A DNA stretch of 64,000 bases from Hybos culiciformis (GCA_964007475.1 OZ023273.1:105398485-105462484); one strand, 5' to 3'; positions 13,424 to 22,582 are shown, counted from the first letter of the stretch. The notes: generated by a model not told the origin, from the letters alone. Numbers and translations: made by a program.

Positions 13424-13753
13424 ATGTGGTGTAATCTAAATGGTTTATCAACCGGTACGGATTTTTTTTTTTATAATTTTATAATTTTTTATAATGTTAT
13501 AAAAACAATTATATTTTTATGTCTAATCCATTATAATATAAAATCTTATTTTAATAATTGTGAAATTCCTTCCTGGTTTTGCGAATTATGTCTTCAGAGG
13601 TAACCAACCATTTTTATTGTATTGTCAAAAATCTTATAAAAAGTGTAAGCTCGCATGAAACTCATATTAAACTTGCTTTAGCAACCGATACAGAGTTCTT
13701 AATTTTTTTTTAAGCAACCGGTACGGGTCGGTGCGGTCTAGATAACACCACTC
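13424..13753. mobile_element. Short non-autonomous hAT-type element
   Basis: The ends match the neighbouring 977-bp element at 13800. The left end GTGGTGTAATCTAAATGG is followed by ATCAACCGGTACGG. The right end carries GCAACCGATACAGAGTTC and AAGCAACCGGTACGGG before TAGATAACACCACT. The terminal CA/TG is mutated on both sides and the flanking 8-mers agree only partly. The two elements also share an internal stretch (CATTTT-TTGTATTGTC and AATCTTAT). It is about 330 bp and non-coding. It looks like an internally deleted, older relative of the 13800 element. Confidence 0.75.
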
Positions 13754-13799
13754 TGTATATTTATGTTATGTTTAATCTTGAAAGCTTGTTATGTATAGT

Positions 13800-14776
13800 C
13801 AGTGGTGTTATCTAAATGTTTTATCAACCGGTACGGATTTTTTTTTATAATTTTATAATTTTTTATAATGTTATAAAAACATTTATTTTTTATATCTATA
13901 GGTCATAATCGATTGGCCTTTTAAACTTAGTTTCTATCTATGGTATTTTGGAAGTTTTCACTGACGTTCCAGGCTGAAGTTCCAGAATTTCAGTTGACCT
14001 GGGGATAGCACTAAGCTGAAATTCAATAATGTTATTAATAGTAGCTCCATACTGCACTTGAATCAATTTATTTCGATTAGGACCAGGCTGAGTTTCAACA
14101 GTTTCATTTCTGGTTCTATTTTACTACATTTTGATGCAGAAATGAAAAATTTTGTTGTATCTTCATATTTGTATAAATTGCGAAATATCTAATTTTATAA
14201 AATTTAAATACATAATAATGTCTTTATGGGAATTACTACTTTACCTCGATTATTTAATATGTCTTAAAATACTAATATGACAAGAACTTACTTAAATTAA
14301 TTTACCGTGAATACGTTTAGATTTTCGAATCAGCATCAGCAAAAATGCAAACCACTTAGATTAAAATTTACCAATTTTTTCAAAAAAATTCAGTACTACG
14401 CTTCAGTTTAAATTTTAATTTATCTTAGTATACAAATAATTACATTTAATGTGAATGTTGAATTCAAGTGAGACTTCGTGAATTAGAAAAATGCGATGAC
14501 TATTTGTGTATTTTGGAAAATAAACTTAAAAATAAAAAACTTGAGCCTATTTCAATATTTTTTTCAAAAAATATACGATAATTTCATTTTGAGAAAATAT
14601 TTTAATTTCGAAGTTATTTTCATTTTATCAGAGATAACCAAGCATTTTCATTGTATTGTCCAAAATCTTATTTAAAGTGAAATTCGGGTTATTTTTAATT
14701 AATGAAACTTGCTTTAGCAACCGGTACGGAGTTCTTACTATTTTGTAGCAACCGGTACGGCTAGATAACACCACTG
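13800..14776. mobile_element. 977-bp non-autonomous hAT-type element with 8-bp target duplication
   Basis: The left end CAGTGGTGTTATCTAAATG and right end TAGATAACACCACTG form terminal inverted repeats of about 14 bp, starting CAGTGGTG. The element is flanked by a perfect 8-bp direct repeat TGTATAGT (13792-13799 and 14777-14784). An 8-bp duplication with CAGTGG-type ends is the hAT superfamily signature. Subterminal AACCGGTACGG motifs occur once at the left end and twice at the right (AGCAACCGGTACGG). No transposase is present. About 650 bp of interior (roughly 13900-14620) is absent from the short relative next door and includes an unexplained 60-codon open frame on the minus strand. Confidence 0.88.
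13938..14120 (-). other. Unexplained 60-codon open frame inside the hAT-type element
   Basis: Between flanking stops, the minus strand reads 60 codons with balanced, non-AT-driven composition (for example NETVETQPGPNRNKLIQVQ, then AIPRSTEILELQPG). There is no ATG. This composition is unlike the chance F/I/K/L/N frames seen elsewhere in the window. It could be a captured piece of a host exon, a transposase remnant, or a coincidence of the element's sequence. No family is recognised and no splice signals frame it convincingly. Confidence 0.3.
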
Positions 14777-15680
14777 TGTATAGTTAAAAATTTAATATTT
14801 TTACTATACATATTACATTTTGCCGTCATCGAGATGACTTTTTGATTTAAGAACAAATACATAAGAAAACATATAAAAATTTGTCCTAAATACTGTAAGT
14901 CCACTGTTTAATGTGATATTTTATTTTATCATCCGGATTAGACTATGTTTTTGTACATATTGTAGATAGACTAAGATCCTGTATTTACTGTAAGGGAAAC
15001 TGATGGCTTTTTAAAACCTACAAAAACTATAAAATCTTCAATTCCATAAAGGCCGTGAATAGCCGCATACATTCTTCAATTATTCAATCAAATAAAGTTT
15101 GTAATTTTAAAACGACTTGATTGAATAAGAACTATCCAATTTTTGTGCTAACTAAATTGAATTAATTTGAAAAAAAAAAAAAAAAAATAAATAAAAAAAA
15201 GAAATTATTTCCTAAAACAAAATTCAATATACTTTTAATGGTTATTTTATTTCTAGAACGATAAATTTATTTACAAAAACAATAAAAGTTTAAGTAGAAA
15301 ATATTTTCAAAAGTTTTCTCGTTTTTTATTTATTTTTACTTTTTTTTATTAATAAAAAAAAAACTTTACAACATTAAGTAATTATTGTATAAAAATCAAT
15401 AAAGTTTGATTAGGTTGCATTTTAAGAGGAAAATAAAAAAAAAACTATTTGAATCAAATAATCATTGGTTTAACAAATTGAATTAAAATTAATGATTATT
15501 TTACATTATTTTTTGAAAAAGAAGTTATTGCGTTATATTTTTTTTTTCACAAAATTTATATGACTTAAGCTTTTAGTGTCAATACTGGGTATCCTGATTC
15601 GTATCAAGTTTAATAAAAAAAAAAATCCAGAATCTGCTTCTGTTGGTGCTTCGAGTAGTACATCCTTTGGCTATTGAGTA
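14777..15680. other. AT-rich non-coding spacer
   Basis: This is the spacer between the hAT-type element and the 5.8-kb composite element. No gene or repeat can be supported; it contains poly-A/T runs. The last two bases (TA, 15679-15680) are read as one copy of the target duplication of the composite element. Confidence 0.6.
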
Positions 15681-15945
15681 GGGTAAAGTACCCAATTCTC
15701 AGCCACCTAACTCATTTTTTCACTTTGAACGAACAAAAAGTATAAAATATTAGCATTTAGCTATACAAAGTTATGTTTTTTGGATTTTTCAGACGTTTTT
15801 CTACATAAATCCGGAATTGGTTTATTTAATTTATTTTTTTAGAAAAAATTCGTAGAACAAAGAAAAAAAAACCCATTTTCTCCTATTCTCAGCCACCCAA
15901 ATTCTATTCTCAGCCACTTTGGATTCTATTCTCAGCCATCCTCGT
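15681..15945 (+). repeat. Left end region with ATTCTCAGCC repeats
   Basis: The terminal GGGTAAAGTACCC is followed by one ATTCTCAGCC at 15695 and, after about 190 bp, by three copies at 15885, 15906 and 15928 spaced about 21-22 bp apart. Inverted matches lie at the right end. Repeated subterminal motifs of this kind are commonly transposase-binding sites; that role is inferred here. Confidence 0.65.
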
Positions 15946-16241
15946 TTTAAATAGAATTAAGCAATAAAAGTCGGTTTTAAGTAATAATTACGTTGAATTT
16001 TATTTAATTAGGAACTATAAGTTCCTAAAAGCTAGATTAGAAAACTTAAAAAAATCTAGACAAAATAATTTTTATGCATTATATGCAAAAATTACAATAA
16101 AAATACATAAAAACTATATTCCTCAACTTACAATTTGTAAATTACTTTTATTTGTTAGAACTTTTGAATTAATATTTTGAGCACTTTTGGAGATAAATGC
16201 ACGGAGTCAAAAATCCCGGATGTACGAAATCCCGGATTTTT

Positions 16242-16355
16242 GAAGTTTATACTTCTTTAGCGACGTTGGAAGAAATTTGGTAGAGGGTAAAAATCCATTT
16301 TCATATAGAATTTTTCTGAGAATCGTCATCATTTTTCTGAGAATCGTCCGTCATC
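16242..16355 (+). repeat. Flanking module, copy 1
   Basis: This begins with the near-palindromic GAAGTTTATACTTC, continues TTTAGCGACGTT, then TTTGGTAGAGGGTAAAAATC, and ends in doubled TTTTTCTGAGAATCGTC-type sequence. It lies immediately left of the 219-bp array. Copies follow at 17849, 19965 and, more diverged, 20088. Two AAATCCCGGAT-like motifs precede it at about 16212-16238. Confidence 0.8.
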
Positions 16356-16387
16356 ATTTTTCAAATATTAAAAAAAAAACAAATCAT

Positions 16388-16418
16388 AATTGGGTTCGAA
16401 CCTGGCACCTTCAGACTT
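16388..16418 (-). repeat. Inverted fragment of the tRNA-like module
   Basis: The plus strand reads GGGTTCGAACCTGGCACC followed by TTCAGACTTA. The reverse complement matches the anticodon-stem 3' side, variable region and B box of the tRNA-like module at 18003-18079 (TAAGTCTGAAGGTGCC, then GGTTCGA). It is truncated at the start of the 219-bp array, so the array is bracketed by inverted tRNA-like sequence. Confidence 0.75.
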
Positions 16419-16419
16419 A

Positions 16420-17848
16420 TTTTTTTATCAAAAAAATTATTTTCGATGAAATAAAGGTTAGTTGGCTTAAAATTTTGGGTAATAGTAGAAGGAGTAGGGT
16501 CCACCCGACCCAAAAAAAAATTTTTTTTTTTGTTTTTGATTGTAAAAGTTACCTGTCGTTAAATGAACGTGGCCGGCATGAAAATTTTGGATCGGAGCAG
16601 GAGGCGAGGGGGTCTCCTACCCAAAAAAGACCAAAATTTTTTTTAACAAAAAAATTATTTTCGATGAAATAAAGGTTAGTTGGCTTAAAATTTTGGGTAG
16701 TAGAAGGAGGAGTAGGGTCGACCCGGCCCAAAAAAAAATTTTTTTTTTGTTTTTAATTGTAAAAGTTACCTGTCGTTAAATGGACGTGGCCGGCATGAAA
16801 ATTTTGGATCGGAGCAGGAGGCGAGGGGGTCTCCTACCCAAAAAAGACCAACATTTTTTTTTTATCAAAAAAATTATTTTCGATGAAATAAAGGTTAGTT
16901 GGCTTAAAATTTTGGGTAGTAGAAGGAGGAGTAGGGTCGACCCGGCCCAAAAAAAAATTTTATTTTATTTTTTTAATTGTAAAAGTTACCTGTCGTTAAA
17001 TGAACGTGGCCGGCATGAAAATTTTGGATCGGAGCAGGAGGCGAGTGGGTCTCCTACCCAAAAAAGACCAACATTTTTTTTATCAAAAAAATTATTTTCG
17101 ATGAAATAAAGGTTAGTTGGCTTAAAATTTTGGGTAGTAGTAGAAGGAGTAGGGTCCACCCGGCCAAAAAAAAAAATTTTTTTTTTGTTTTTAATTGTAA
17201 AAGTTACCTGTAGTTAAATGAACGTGACCGGCATGAAAATTTTGGATCGGAGCAGGAGGCGAGGGGTCTCCTACCCAAAAAAGACCAAAATTTTTTTTAT
17301 CAAAAAAATTATTTTCGATGAAATAAAGGTTAGTTGGCTTAAAATTTTAAGTAGTAGTAGAAGGAGTAGGGTCTACCCAGCCAAAAAAAAAAATTTTTTT
17401 TTTGTTTTTAATTGTAAAAGTTACCTGTAGTTAAATGAACGTGACCGGCATGAAAATTTTGGATCGGAACAGGAGGCGAGGGGGTCTCCTACTCAAAAAA
17501 GACCAAATTTTTTTTTTTATCAAAAAAATTATTTTCGATGAAATAAAGGTTAGTTGGCTTAAAATTTTGGGTATTAGTAGAAGGAGTAGGGTCCACCCGG
17601 CCCAAAAAAATTTTTATTTTATTTTTTTAATTATAAACGTTACCTGTCGTTAAATGAACGTGGCCGGCATGAAAATTTTGGATCGGAGCAGGAGGGGGAG
17701 GGGGTCTCCTACCCAAAAAAGACCAAATTTTTTTTTTTTATCAAAAAAATTATTTTCGATGAAATAGGGTTAGTTGGCTTAAAATTTTGGGTAGTAGTAG
17801 AAGGAGTAGAGTCGACCCGGCCAAAAAAAAATGTTTATTTTATTTTTT
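16420..17848 (+). repeat. Satellite array A: seven units of about 219 bp, each a dimer
   Basis: The anchor TTCGATGAAATA recurs at 16442, 16660, 16879, 17097, 17314, 17534 and 17755, giving spacings of 218, 219, 218, 217, 220 and 221 bp. The last unit is partial. Each unit holds two diverged halves of about 108 and 112 bp. Both halves carry AAAATTTTGG followed by a G/A-rich block and a CCC-AAAAAA block, for example at 16798, 16906 and 17018. It is thus a higher-order repeat of two monomer types. The open frames crossing it (16277-17653) simply read the repeats and end at unit boundaries, so they are not genes. Confidence 0.92.
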
Positions 17849-17950
17849 AAGTTTATACTTCTTTAGCGGCGTTTGATGAATTTTGGTAGAGGGTAAAAAT
17901 CCATTTTCATGTAGAATTTTTCTCAGAATCGTCATCATTTTTCTCAGAAA
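17849..17950 (+). repeat. Flanking module, copy 2
   Basis: This repeats the 16242 module: AAGTTTATACTTCTTTAGCG, then TTTTGGTAGAGGGTAAAAAT, then TTTTTCTCAGAATCGTCATC. It closes array A on the right. The same module in direct orientation on both sides of array A suggests duplication of a larger unit made of module plus array. Confidence 0.8.
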
Positions 17951-18002
17951 AATAAGAATAAGAATACTTATTTTTTTATTATATTTAAGAAACCCAAAAT
18001 CA

Positions 18003-18079
18003 TATGGACAGTATGGCTTAGTGGCTACAACATCAGACTGTAAGTCTGAAGGTGCCTGGTTCGATTCCCAATGACAAGA
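18003..18079 (+). other. tRNA-Tyr-like module (SINE head or pseudo-tRNA)
   Basis: An A-box-like TGGCTTAGTGG (18014-18024) and a B-box match GGTTCGATTCC (18058-18068) sit at tRNA spacing. Between them TCAGA-CTGTAAG-TCTGA folds as a perfect 5-bp anticodon stem with a 7-nt loop whose middle triplet is GTA, a tyrosine anticodon. The T-arm stem and acceptor stem do not pair, so it is not a working tRNA gene. It may still serve as an internal RNA polymerase III promoter for transcription into array B, which begins about 55 bp downstream. That role is inference. Confidence 0.65.
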
Positions 18080-18131
18080 TTTTTTAATTTCAAATATATG
18101 TATATATAGGGCCCAATATTACAAGCAAAAA

Positions 18132-19964
18132 AAGCTACGGTTAGGTCGTGCCGGAGCAAAATATACGAAAATTTTTTTTTTTTAAATAGGTAGCTCCGGT
18201 GAAATTAAGATTATCTGAAAAAAAAATTTTGGGTGGGGAGCTACGGTTAGGTCGTGCCGGAGCAAAATATACGAAAATTTTTTTTTTTTAAATAGGGAGC
18301 TCCGGTGAAATTAATATTACCTGAAAAAAAATTTTGGGTGGGAGCTACGGTTAGGTCGTGCCGGAGAAACATATACGAAAAATTTTTTTTTTTTTAAATA
18401 GGTAGCTCCGGTGAAATTAATATTATTTGAAAAAAAATTTTTGGGTGGGGAACTACGGTTAGGTCGTGCCGGAGAAAAATATACGAAAATTTTGTTTTTT
18501 CCGGTGAAATTAATATTAACTGAAAACAATTTTTTGGGTGGGGAGCTACGGTTAGGTCGTGCCGGAGCAAAATATACGAAATTTTTTTTTAAATAGGTAG
18601 CTCCGGTGAAATTAATATTAACCGAAAAAAAATGTTTGGGTGGGGAGCTACGGTTAGGTCGTGCCGGAGCAAAATATACGAAATTTTTGTTTTTTTCAAA
18701 ATAGATACATAGCTCCGGTGAAATTAATATTAACTGAAAAAAATGTTTTGGGTGGGGAGCTACGGTTAGGTCGTGCCGGAGCAAAATATACGAATAATTT
18801 TTTTTTTCAAAATAGGTAGCTCCGGTGAAATTAATATAACTGAAAAAAAATTTTTGGGTTTGGAGCTACGGTTAGGTCGTGCCGGAGCAAAATATACGAA
18901 AATTTTTTTTTTTTTAATAGGTAGCTCCGGTGAAATTAATATTATTTGAAAAAAAATTTTTGGGTGGGGAGCTACGGTTAAGTCGTGCCGGAGCAAAATA
19001 TACGAAAATTTTTTTTTTTTTAAATAAGTAGCTCCGGTGAAATTAAGATTACCAGCCGAAAAATTTTGGGTGGGGAGCTACGGTTAGGTCGAGCCGGAGC
19101 AAAATAAACGAAAAAAAAATTTTTTTTAATAGGTAGCACCGGTGAAATTAATATTAACTGAAAAAAAATTTTTGGGTGGGGAGCTACGGTTAGGTGGTGA
19201 AGGAGCAAAATATACGAAAATATTTTTTTTTAAATAGGTAGCTCCGGTGAAATTAATATTAACTTAAAAAATTTTTTGGGTGGGAACTACGGTTAGGTCG
19301 TGCCGGAGCAAAATATACGAAATTTTTTTTTTCAAAATAGGTAGCTCCGGTGAAATGAATATTAACTGAAAAAAAATTTTTGGGTGGGGTTAGGTCGTGC
19401 TGGAGCAAAATATACGAAAAAAATTTTTTTTTTCAAAATAGGTAGCTCCGGTGAAATTAATATTGCCTGAAAAAAAATTTTGGGTGGAGAGCTACGGTTA
19501 GGTCGTGCCGGAGCAATATATACGAATTTTTTTTTTTTTTTTTAAATAGGTAGCTCTGGTGAAATTAAGATTACCAGACGAAAAATTTTTGGGCAGGGAG
19601 GTACGGTTAGGTCGTGCCGGAGCAAAATATACGAACATTTTTTTTTTTTCAAAATAGGTAGCTCCGGTGAAATTAATATTACCTGAAAAAAATTTTTTGT
19701 GTGGGGAGCTACGGTTAGGTCGTGCCGGAGTAAAATATACGAAAAATTATTTTTTCAAAATAGGTAGCTCCGGTGAAATTAATATTACCTGAAAAAAAAA
19801 TTTTTGGTTAGGGAGCTACGGTTAGGTCGTGCCGGAGCAAAATATACGAAAAACAATTTTTTTTAATAGGTAGCTCCGGTGAAATTAAGATTACCTGAAA
19901 AAAAAATTTTGGATAGGGAGCTACGGTTAGGTCGTGCTGGAGCAAAATATACGAAAATTTTTTT
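18132..19964 (+). repeat. Satellite array B: about 18 units of about 105 bp
   Basis: The core CTACGGTTAGGTCGTGCCGG recurs about every 102-112 bp from 18134 to 19920. One unit near 19389 lacks the first part of the core. Each unit contains CCGGAGC and, about 40 bp later, GCTCCGG, which can pair as a 7-bp stem, plus a variable run of 8-15 T. It also contains AAAATTTTGGGTGGGGAG, resembling the AAAATTTTGGG block of both halves of array A. Long minus-strand frames (18317-18784, 18766-18996, 19020-19208) arise because many units are close to 105 bp, a multiple of three; they read the repeat and are not genes. Confidence 0.92.
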
Positions 19965-20140
19965 GAAGTTTATACTTCTTTAGCCGCGTTGTGCGTTTTT
20001 TTGGTAGAGGGTAAAATATTTTAATTTACATTTTGTACTCAGCAGCCCATCATTTGTAGCCACTGTTATTGCATATTTTAAATTTTTAAGTATAAACTTC
20101 TGTAGGCAGTTCTCTGACTGCTTCGTGTGTTTTTTTTACC
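19965..20140 (+). repeat. Flanking module, copies 3 and 4
   Basis: Copy 3 starts at 19965 (GAAGTTTATACTTCTTTAGC, then TTTTTTGGTAGAGGGTAAAA) and closes array B. A more diverged copy 4 starts at 20088 (AAGTATAAACTTCTGTAGGC, then GTGTTTTTTTTACCCG). The two are about 120 bp apart, separated by a short unique stretch. Confidence 0.65.
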
Positions 20141-20142
20141 CG

Positions 20143-20300
20143 TTTCCTAATATCTCGGAAATCACAATCCCGGAAGATATCCCGGAAATCACAATCCCGG
20201 ATGCTGAAATCCCACAAGGTAGAATCCCGGAAAGACGAAATCTCGGAAGTCGAAATCCCGAAAACCCAAAATCTCGATACGTGAAATCCCGAAGACTTAA
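20143..20300 (+). repeat. Degenerate AAATCCCGG minisatellite arm
   Basis: Short motifs of the form AAATCCCGGA or CACAATCCCGGA recur every 15-20 bp (TCCCGGAAGATATCCCGGAA and similar) with many substitutions. The open frame at 20125-20313 simply reads this repeat. The reverse-complement motif fills 20508-20690. Confidence 0.75.
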
Positions 20301-20325
20301 TGTGGGAACCTAAAATAAATCAAAA

Positions 20326-20450
20326 GGGAGGTTTTAATCCCCGAAGCCCTGCAGTGACACACGAAAAGAGTTTGGCTCGCGTAGCCATGGGTTAGGTTGC
20401 AAAAAAGGAGGTTTTAATCCCTGAAGCCCCGCAGGGATACGTGATCGATA
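20326..20450 (+). repeat. 80-bp repeat, about 1.5 units
   Basis: GTTTTAATCC starts at 20331 and 20411, exactly 80 bp apart. The unit runs GGAGGTTTTAATCCC, then GAAGCCCCGCAGGGA, then ACACGAAAAG, then CGCGTAGCCAT, then GGTTAGGTTGC. The same 80-bp unit occurs three times at 51605-51840, outside the composite element. Confidence 0.85.
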
Positions 20451-20507
20451 TAGGATATTTGATTTCAAGAAATGTATGTTCCTAGTTAATGATTTCTTTC
20501 AAATTAA

Positions 20508-20690
20508 AATTTCGGGGATTTTTTTCGGGAATTTTCTTTTCCGGGAATTTGTCTCTCCGGTATTTTGGTTTCAAGGATTTTGTTAGTTCGGTATTTTAAC
20601 TCCCGGGATTTTGTTTTCGAAGATTTTGGCTTCTGGGATTTTATCTCCCGTGATTTGTTTTCGAGCTTTTGTATTCGGGATTTAGCTTCC
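20508..20690 (-). repeat. Degenerate CCCGG minisatellite, inverted arm
   Basis: TTTCCGGGAATTT, TCCCGGGATTTTG, TTCTGGGATTTTA and similar motifs recur every 15-20 bp. They are the reverse complement of the arm at 20143-20300, so the two arms could fold on each other around the 80-bp repeat. Confidence 0.7.
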
Positions 20691-20875
20691 GGAGGAGTTT
20701 AGACCCCCAACCCGGGGGCATATCAGAAACGGGGCGTTTTCCCCAAGAACTGTTTTTAGTTTTGGGGGTTTGGGACCGCCTCTACCCCTCCTCCAAGTTT
20801 CAGTCGATTCTGAGTGGTTCTCGTCATCCGATACTTTTATATTTTGAGCCCAAATTTCTTCGCTGAAAGCAAAAT
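20691..20875. other. GC-richer unique block inside the composite
   Basis: This is one of the few patches in the window with long C and G runs (GACCCCCAACCCGGGGG, TTTTGGGGGTTTGGGACC). The 65-codon plus-strand frame at 20669-20866 crosses it, but no domain is recognisable. It may be part of an inserted element. Its origin is unknown. Confidence 0.5.
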
Positions 20876-21495
20876 TTTAAAATTTCATTAAGTGGCCGAG
20901 AATAGAATTCAAAGATAGTATGAAGATATTATTGTCGGCCACAAGGAAAAAAAAACTTTTGTACCCCGGCTGATAATTGGTCCAGCTCATTATAAACGAT
21001 TTTTAAGCTGTTTTATAGGTTCCTAAATGTAAAAATAGTCAAATTTAGTGGTTTTTGTTTTTAAATAAAATTTTGCATCGAATTCTATTCTCAGCCGGGG
21101 TGGCTGACAACTAAATTTACCCGAAATTTTGGAATGTAATCTCGACCATGTGAAAATTTTGAGTAAAATAAAAAAAAAAGTTACCCATTTTCTATGATTT
21201 ATGCAGATTTACAAAAATTTTGATTTTTAAGCTCGTTTATCTGAACACCTTTTTTCATAAAATTCTAATTTTTTGTACCGAACTGATCGCATCGACAGAC
21301 TTGTTTTAAATTAATACTTTTTAATCAATTATTTTAATTCCGAACTATTTTATTTTTTGCATATGAGTAGAGGAATAAACACTCTTTTAAATTCAATTTT
21401 GGTTTTTTGGCGGAGATGTATACTTTTCCTAATACTCATGGGCAAAGTTAAAGTGGCTGAGAATTGGTCCCGGCTGAGAATACATACCTTTACCC

Positions 21496-22582
21496 TATCA
21501 AAAATAATGCTTGGAATTAAATAGAATAACAATATACATATAATATAGTTCTTTTTTCAAAAACAAGCTTTTCTAAATCATTTCGATTTTCACATCAAGT
21601 TACAAGGAAGTTCGATAAAAATTTTAAATCCTTTCCTTTTGACTCAAAAATTAAATTATTTAAAATTTAAATTAATAATTAAAAAAAGAAATTGAATGGA
21701 TTGCAATAATTATTATCTCAGTAACTCAATTAATTTTTCCATATTGAATCAATCTGAACAACAATAAAATGATATGGACCGTAGATTTTCGGACGTGAAT
21801 GCTAAATTGCGGCCAGTAGTAAAAGCAACAGGAGAGTTGGTTTAGAACTTTTAAGTTTTTAAGCAGAAAAAGAATAACGTTGTCGTTATCACCAACCGCT
21901 AATGTCCATGAGCTAACTATACTTCAGGCTATCATTATTTTATAAGTACGCAGCATGTTTTTTTATCTGTACAACATAAATATAACTTTAAATTTGCTTT
22001 CATTGCCTAATTAATATGTACAACTGTGTATTAACATAATTTAATTTTATGCATGAAAATAAAAAAAATAAAAAAATTATATACATAATAAATAATCAAA
22101 TAAAATGAAATATTATTAAAATAGCAATATTTTTTGTATATATACAAAAAAATCAGATAAATATACATATATTTTGAAGTAAATAATGATTGCAATTAAA
22201 ATTATATTTTAATAATTATGGTAGGACTCAAATATTAAATTGCATCATAATGTTGTATATGTATTATTATTATTATATTTATAATTTTTAATAATAACAA
22301 AAAAAAAAAAATTAAAATTCCAATTAAAACAAAATGTTTTCTATCTAAATAAATTTCTGAAATAATGGTAATTAATCTATTTGTTACTTCATTTTTTTTT
22401 AGAATTTTTTTATTTTCGTTTTTTTTTAATTAATGGCATGTGAAACTAATTATATAAAAATTTTTATTGATTTTTATTATAATTTATAATTTCTGTTCTC
22501 TACTGGAAAATTATAAAAAAAAAATTCAATTGAAGCATGAAATATCATATTTATTTCTCGTCCTCGTTTAGACGTATTTAGT
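21496..22582. other. AT-rich spacer with a small less-biased patch
   Basis: The stretch starts with the right-hand TA of the composite (21496-21497). At about 21772-21845 a short ATG frame reads 23 codons (MDRRFSDVNAKLRPVVK and onward) in less AT-biased sequence, with a stop just upstream. It is too short to call. The remainder is AT-rich filler. Confidence 0.5.

Larger units (their letters stand above)
15681..21495. mobile_element. 5.8-kb composite inverted-repeat element carrying satellite arrays
   Basis: The left end reads TA/GGGTAAAGTACCC then AATTCTCAGCCACC. The right end, reverse complemented, reads TA/GGGTAAAGGTATG then TATTCTCAGCC, then CAATTCTCAGCCAC. ATTCTCAGCC occurs at 15695, 15885, 15906, 15928 and 21087, and inverted at 21455 and 21472, clustering near the two ends. 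The flanking TA on both sides suggests a 2-bp target duplication, as in Tc1/mariner-like DNA transposons, but a TA dinucleotide in AT-rich DNA is weak proof. No transposase is seen. The interior holds two unrelated-looking tandem arrays, four copies of a flanking module, a tRNA-like segment, CCCGG-rich arms and an 80-bp repeat. It is interpreted as one non-autonomous element with captured or amplified satellites; nested insertions are the main alternative. Confidence 0.6.

Noticed and set aside
16277..17653. Series of similar plus-strand frames (e.g. ILDRSRRRGG and KIIFDEIKVSWLKILG repeats)
   Set aside because: They read successive 219-bp satellite units and break at homopolymer length changes. 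They are not a repeat-containing protein.
18003..18079. Functional tRNA-Tyr gene
   Set aside because: Anticodon arm and boxes are present but neither the acceptor stem nor the T-stem pairs. Kept only as a tRNA-like module.
18317..19208. Minus-strand frames with repeated APARPNRSSPPK
   Set aside because: They read the 105-bp satellite, whose unit length is close to a multiple of three. Unequal T-runs break the frame between units.
16420..19964. CRISPR array
   Set aside because: The repeats are contiguous 105-219-bp satellite units without unique spacers, in a eukaryotic transposon context.
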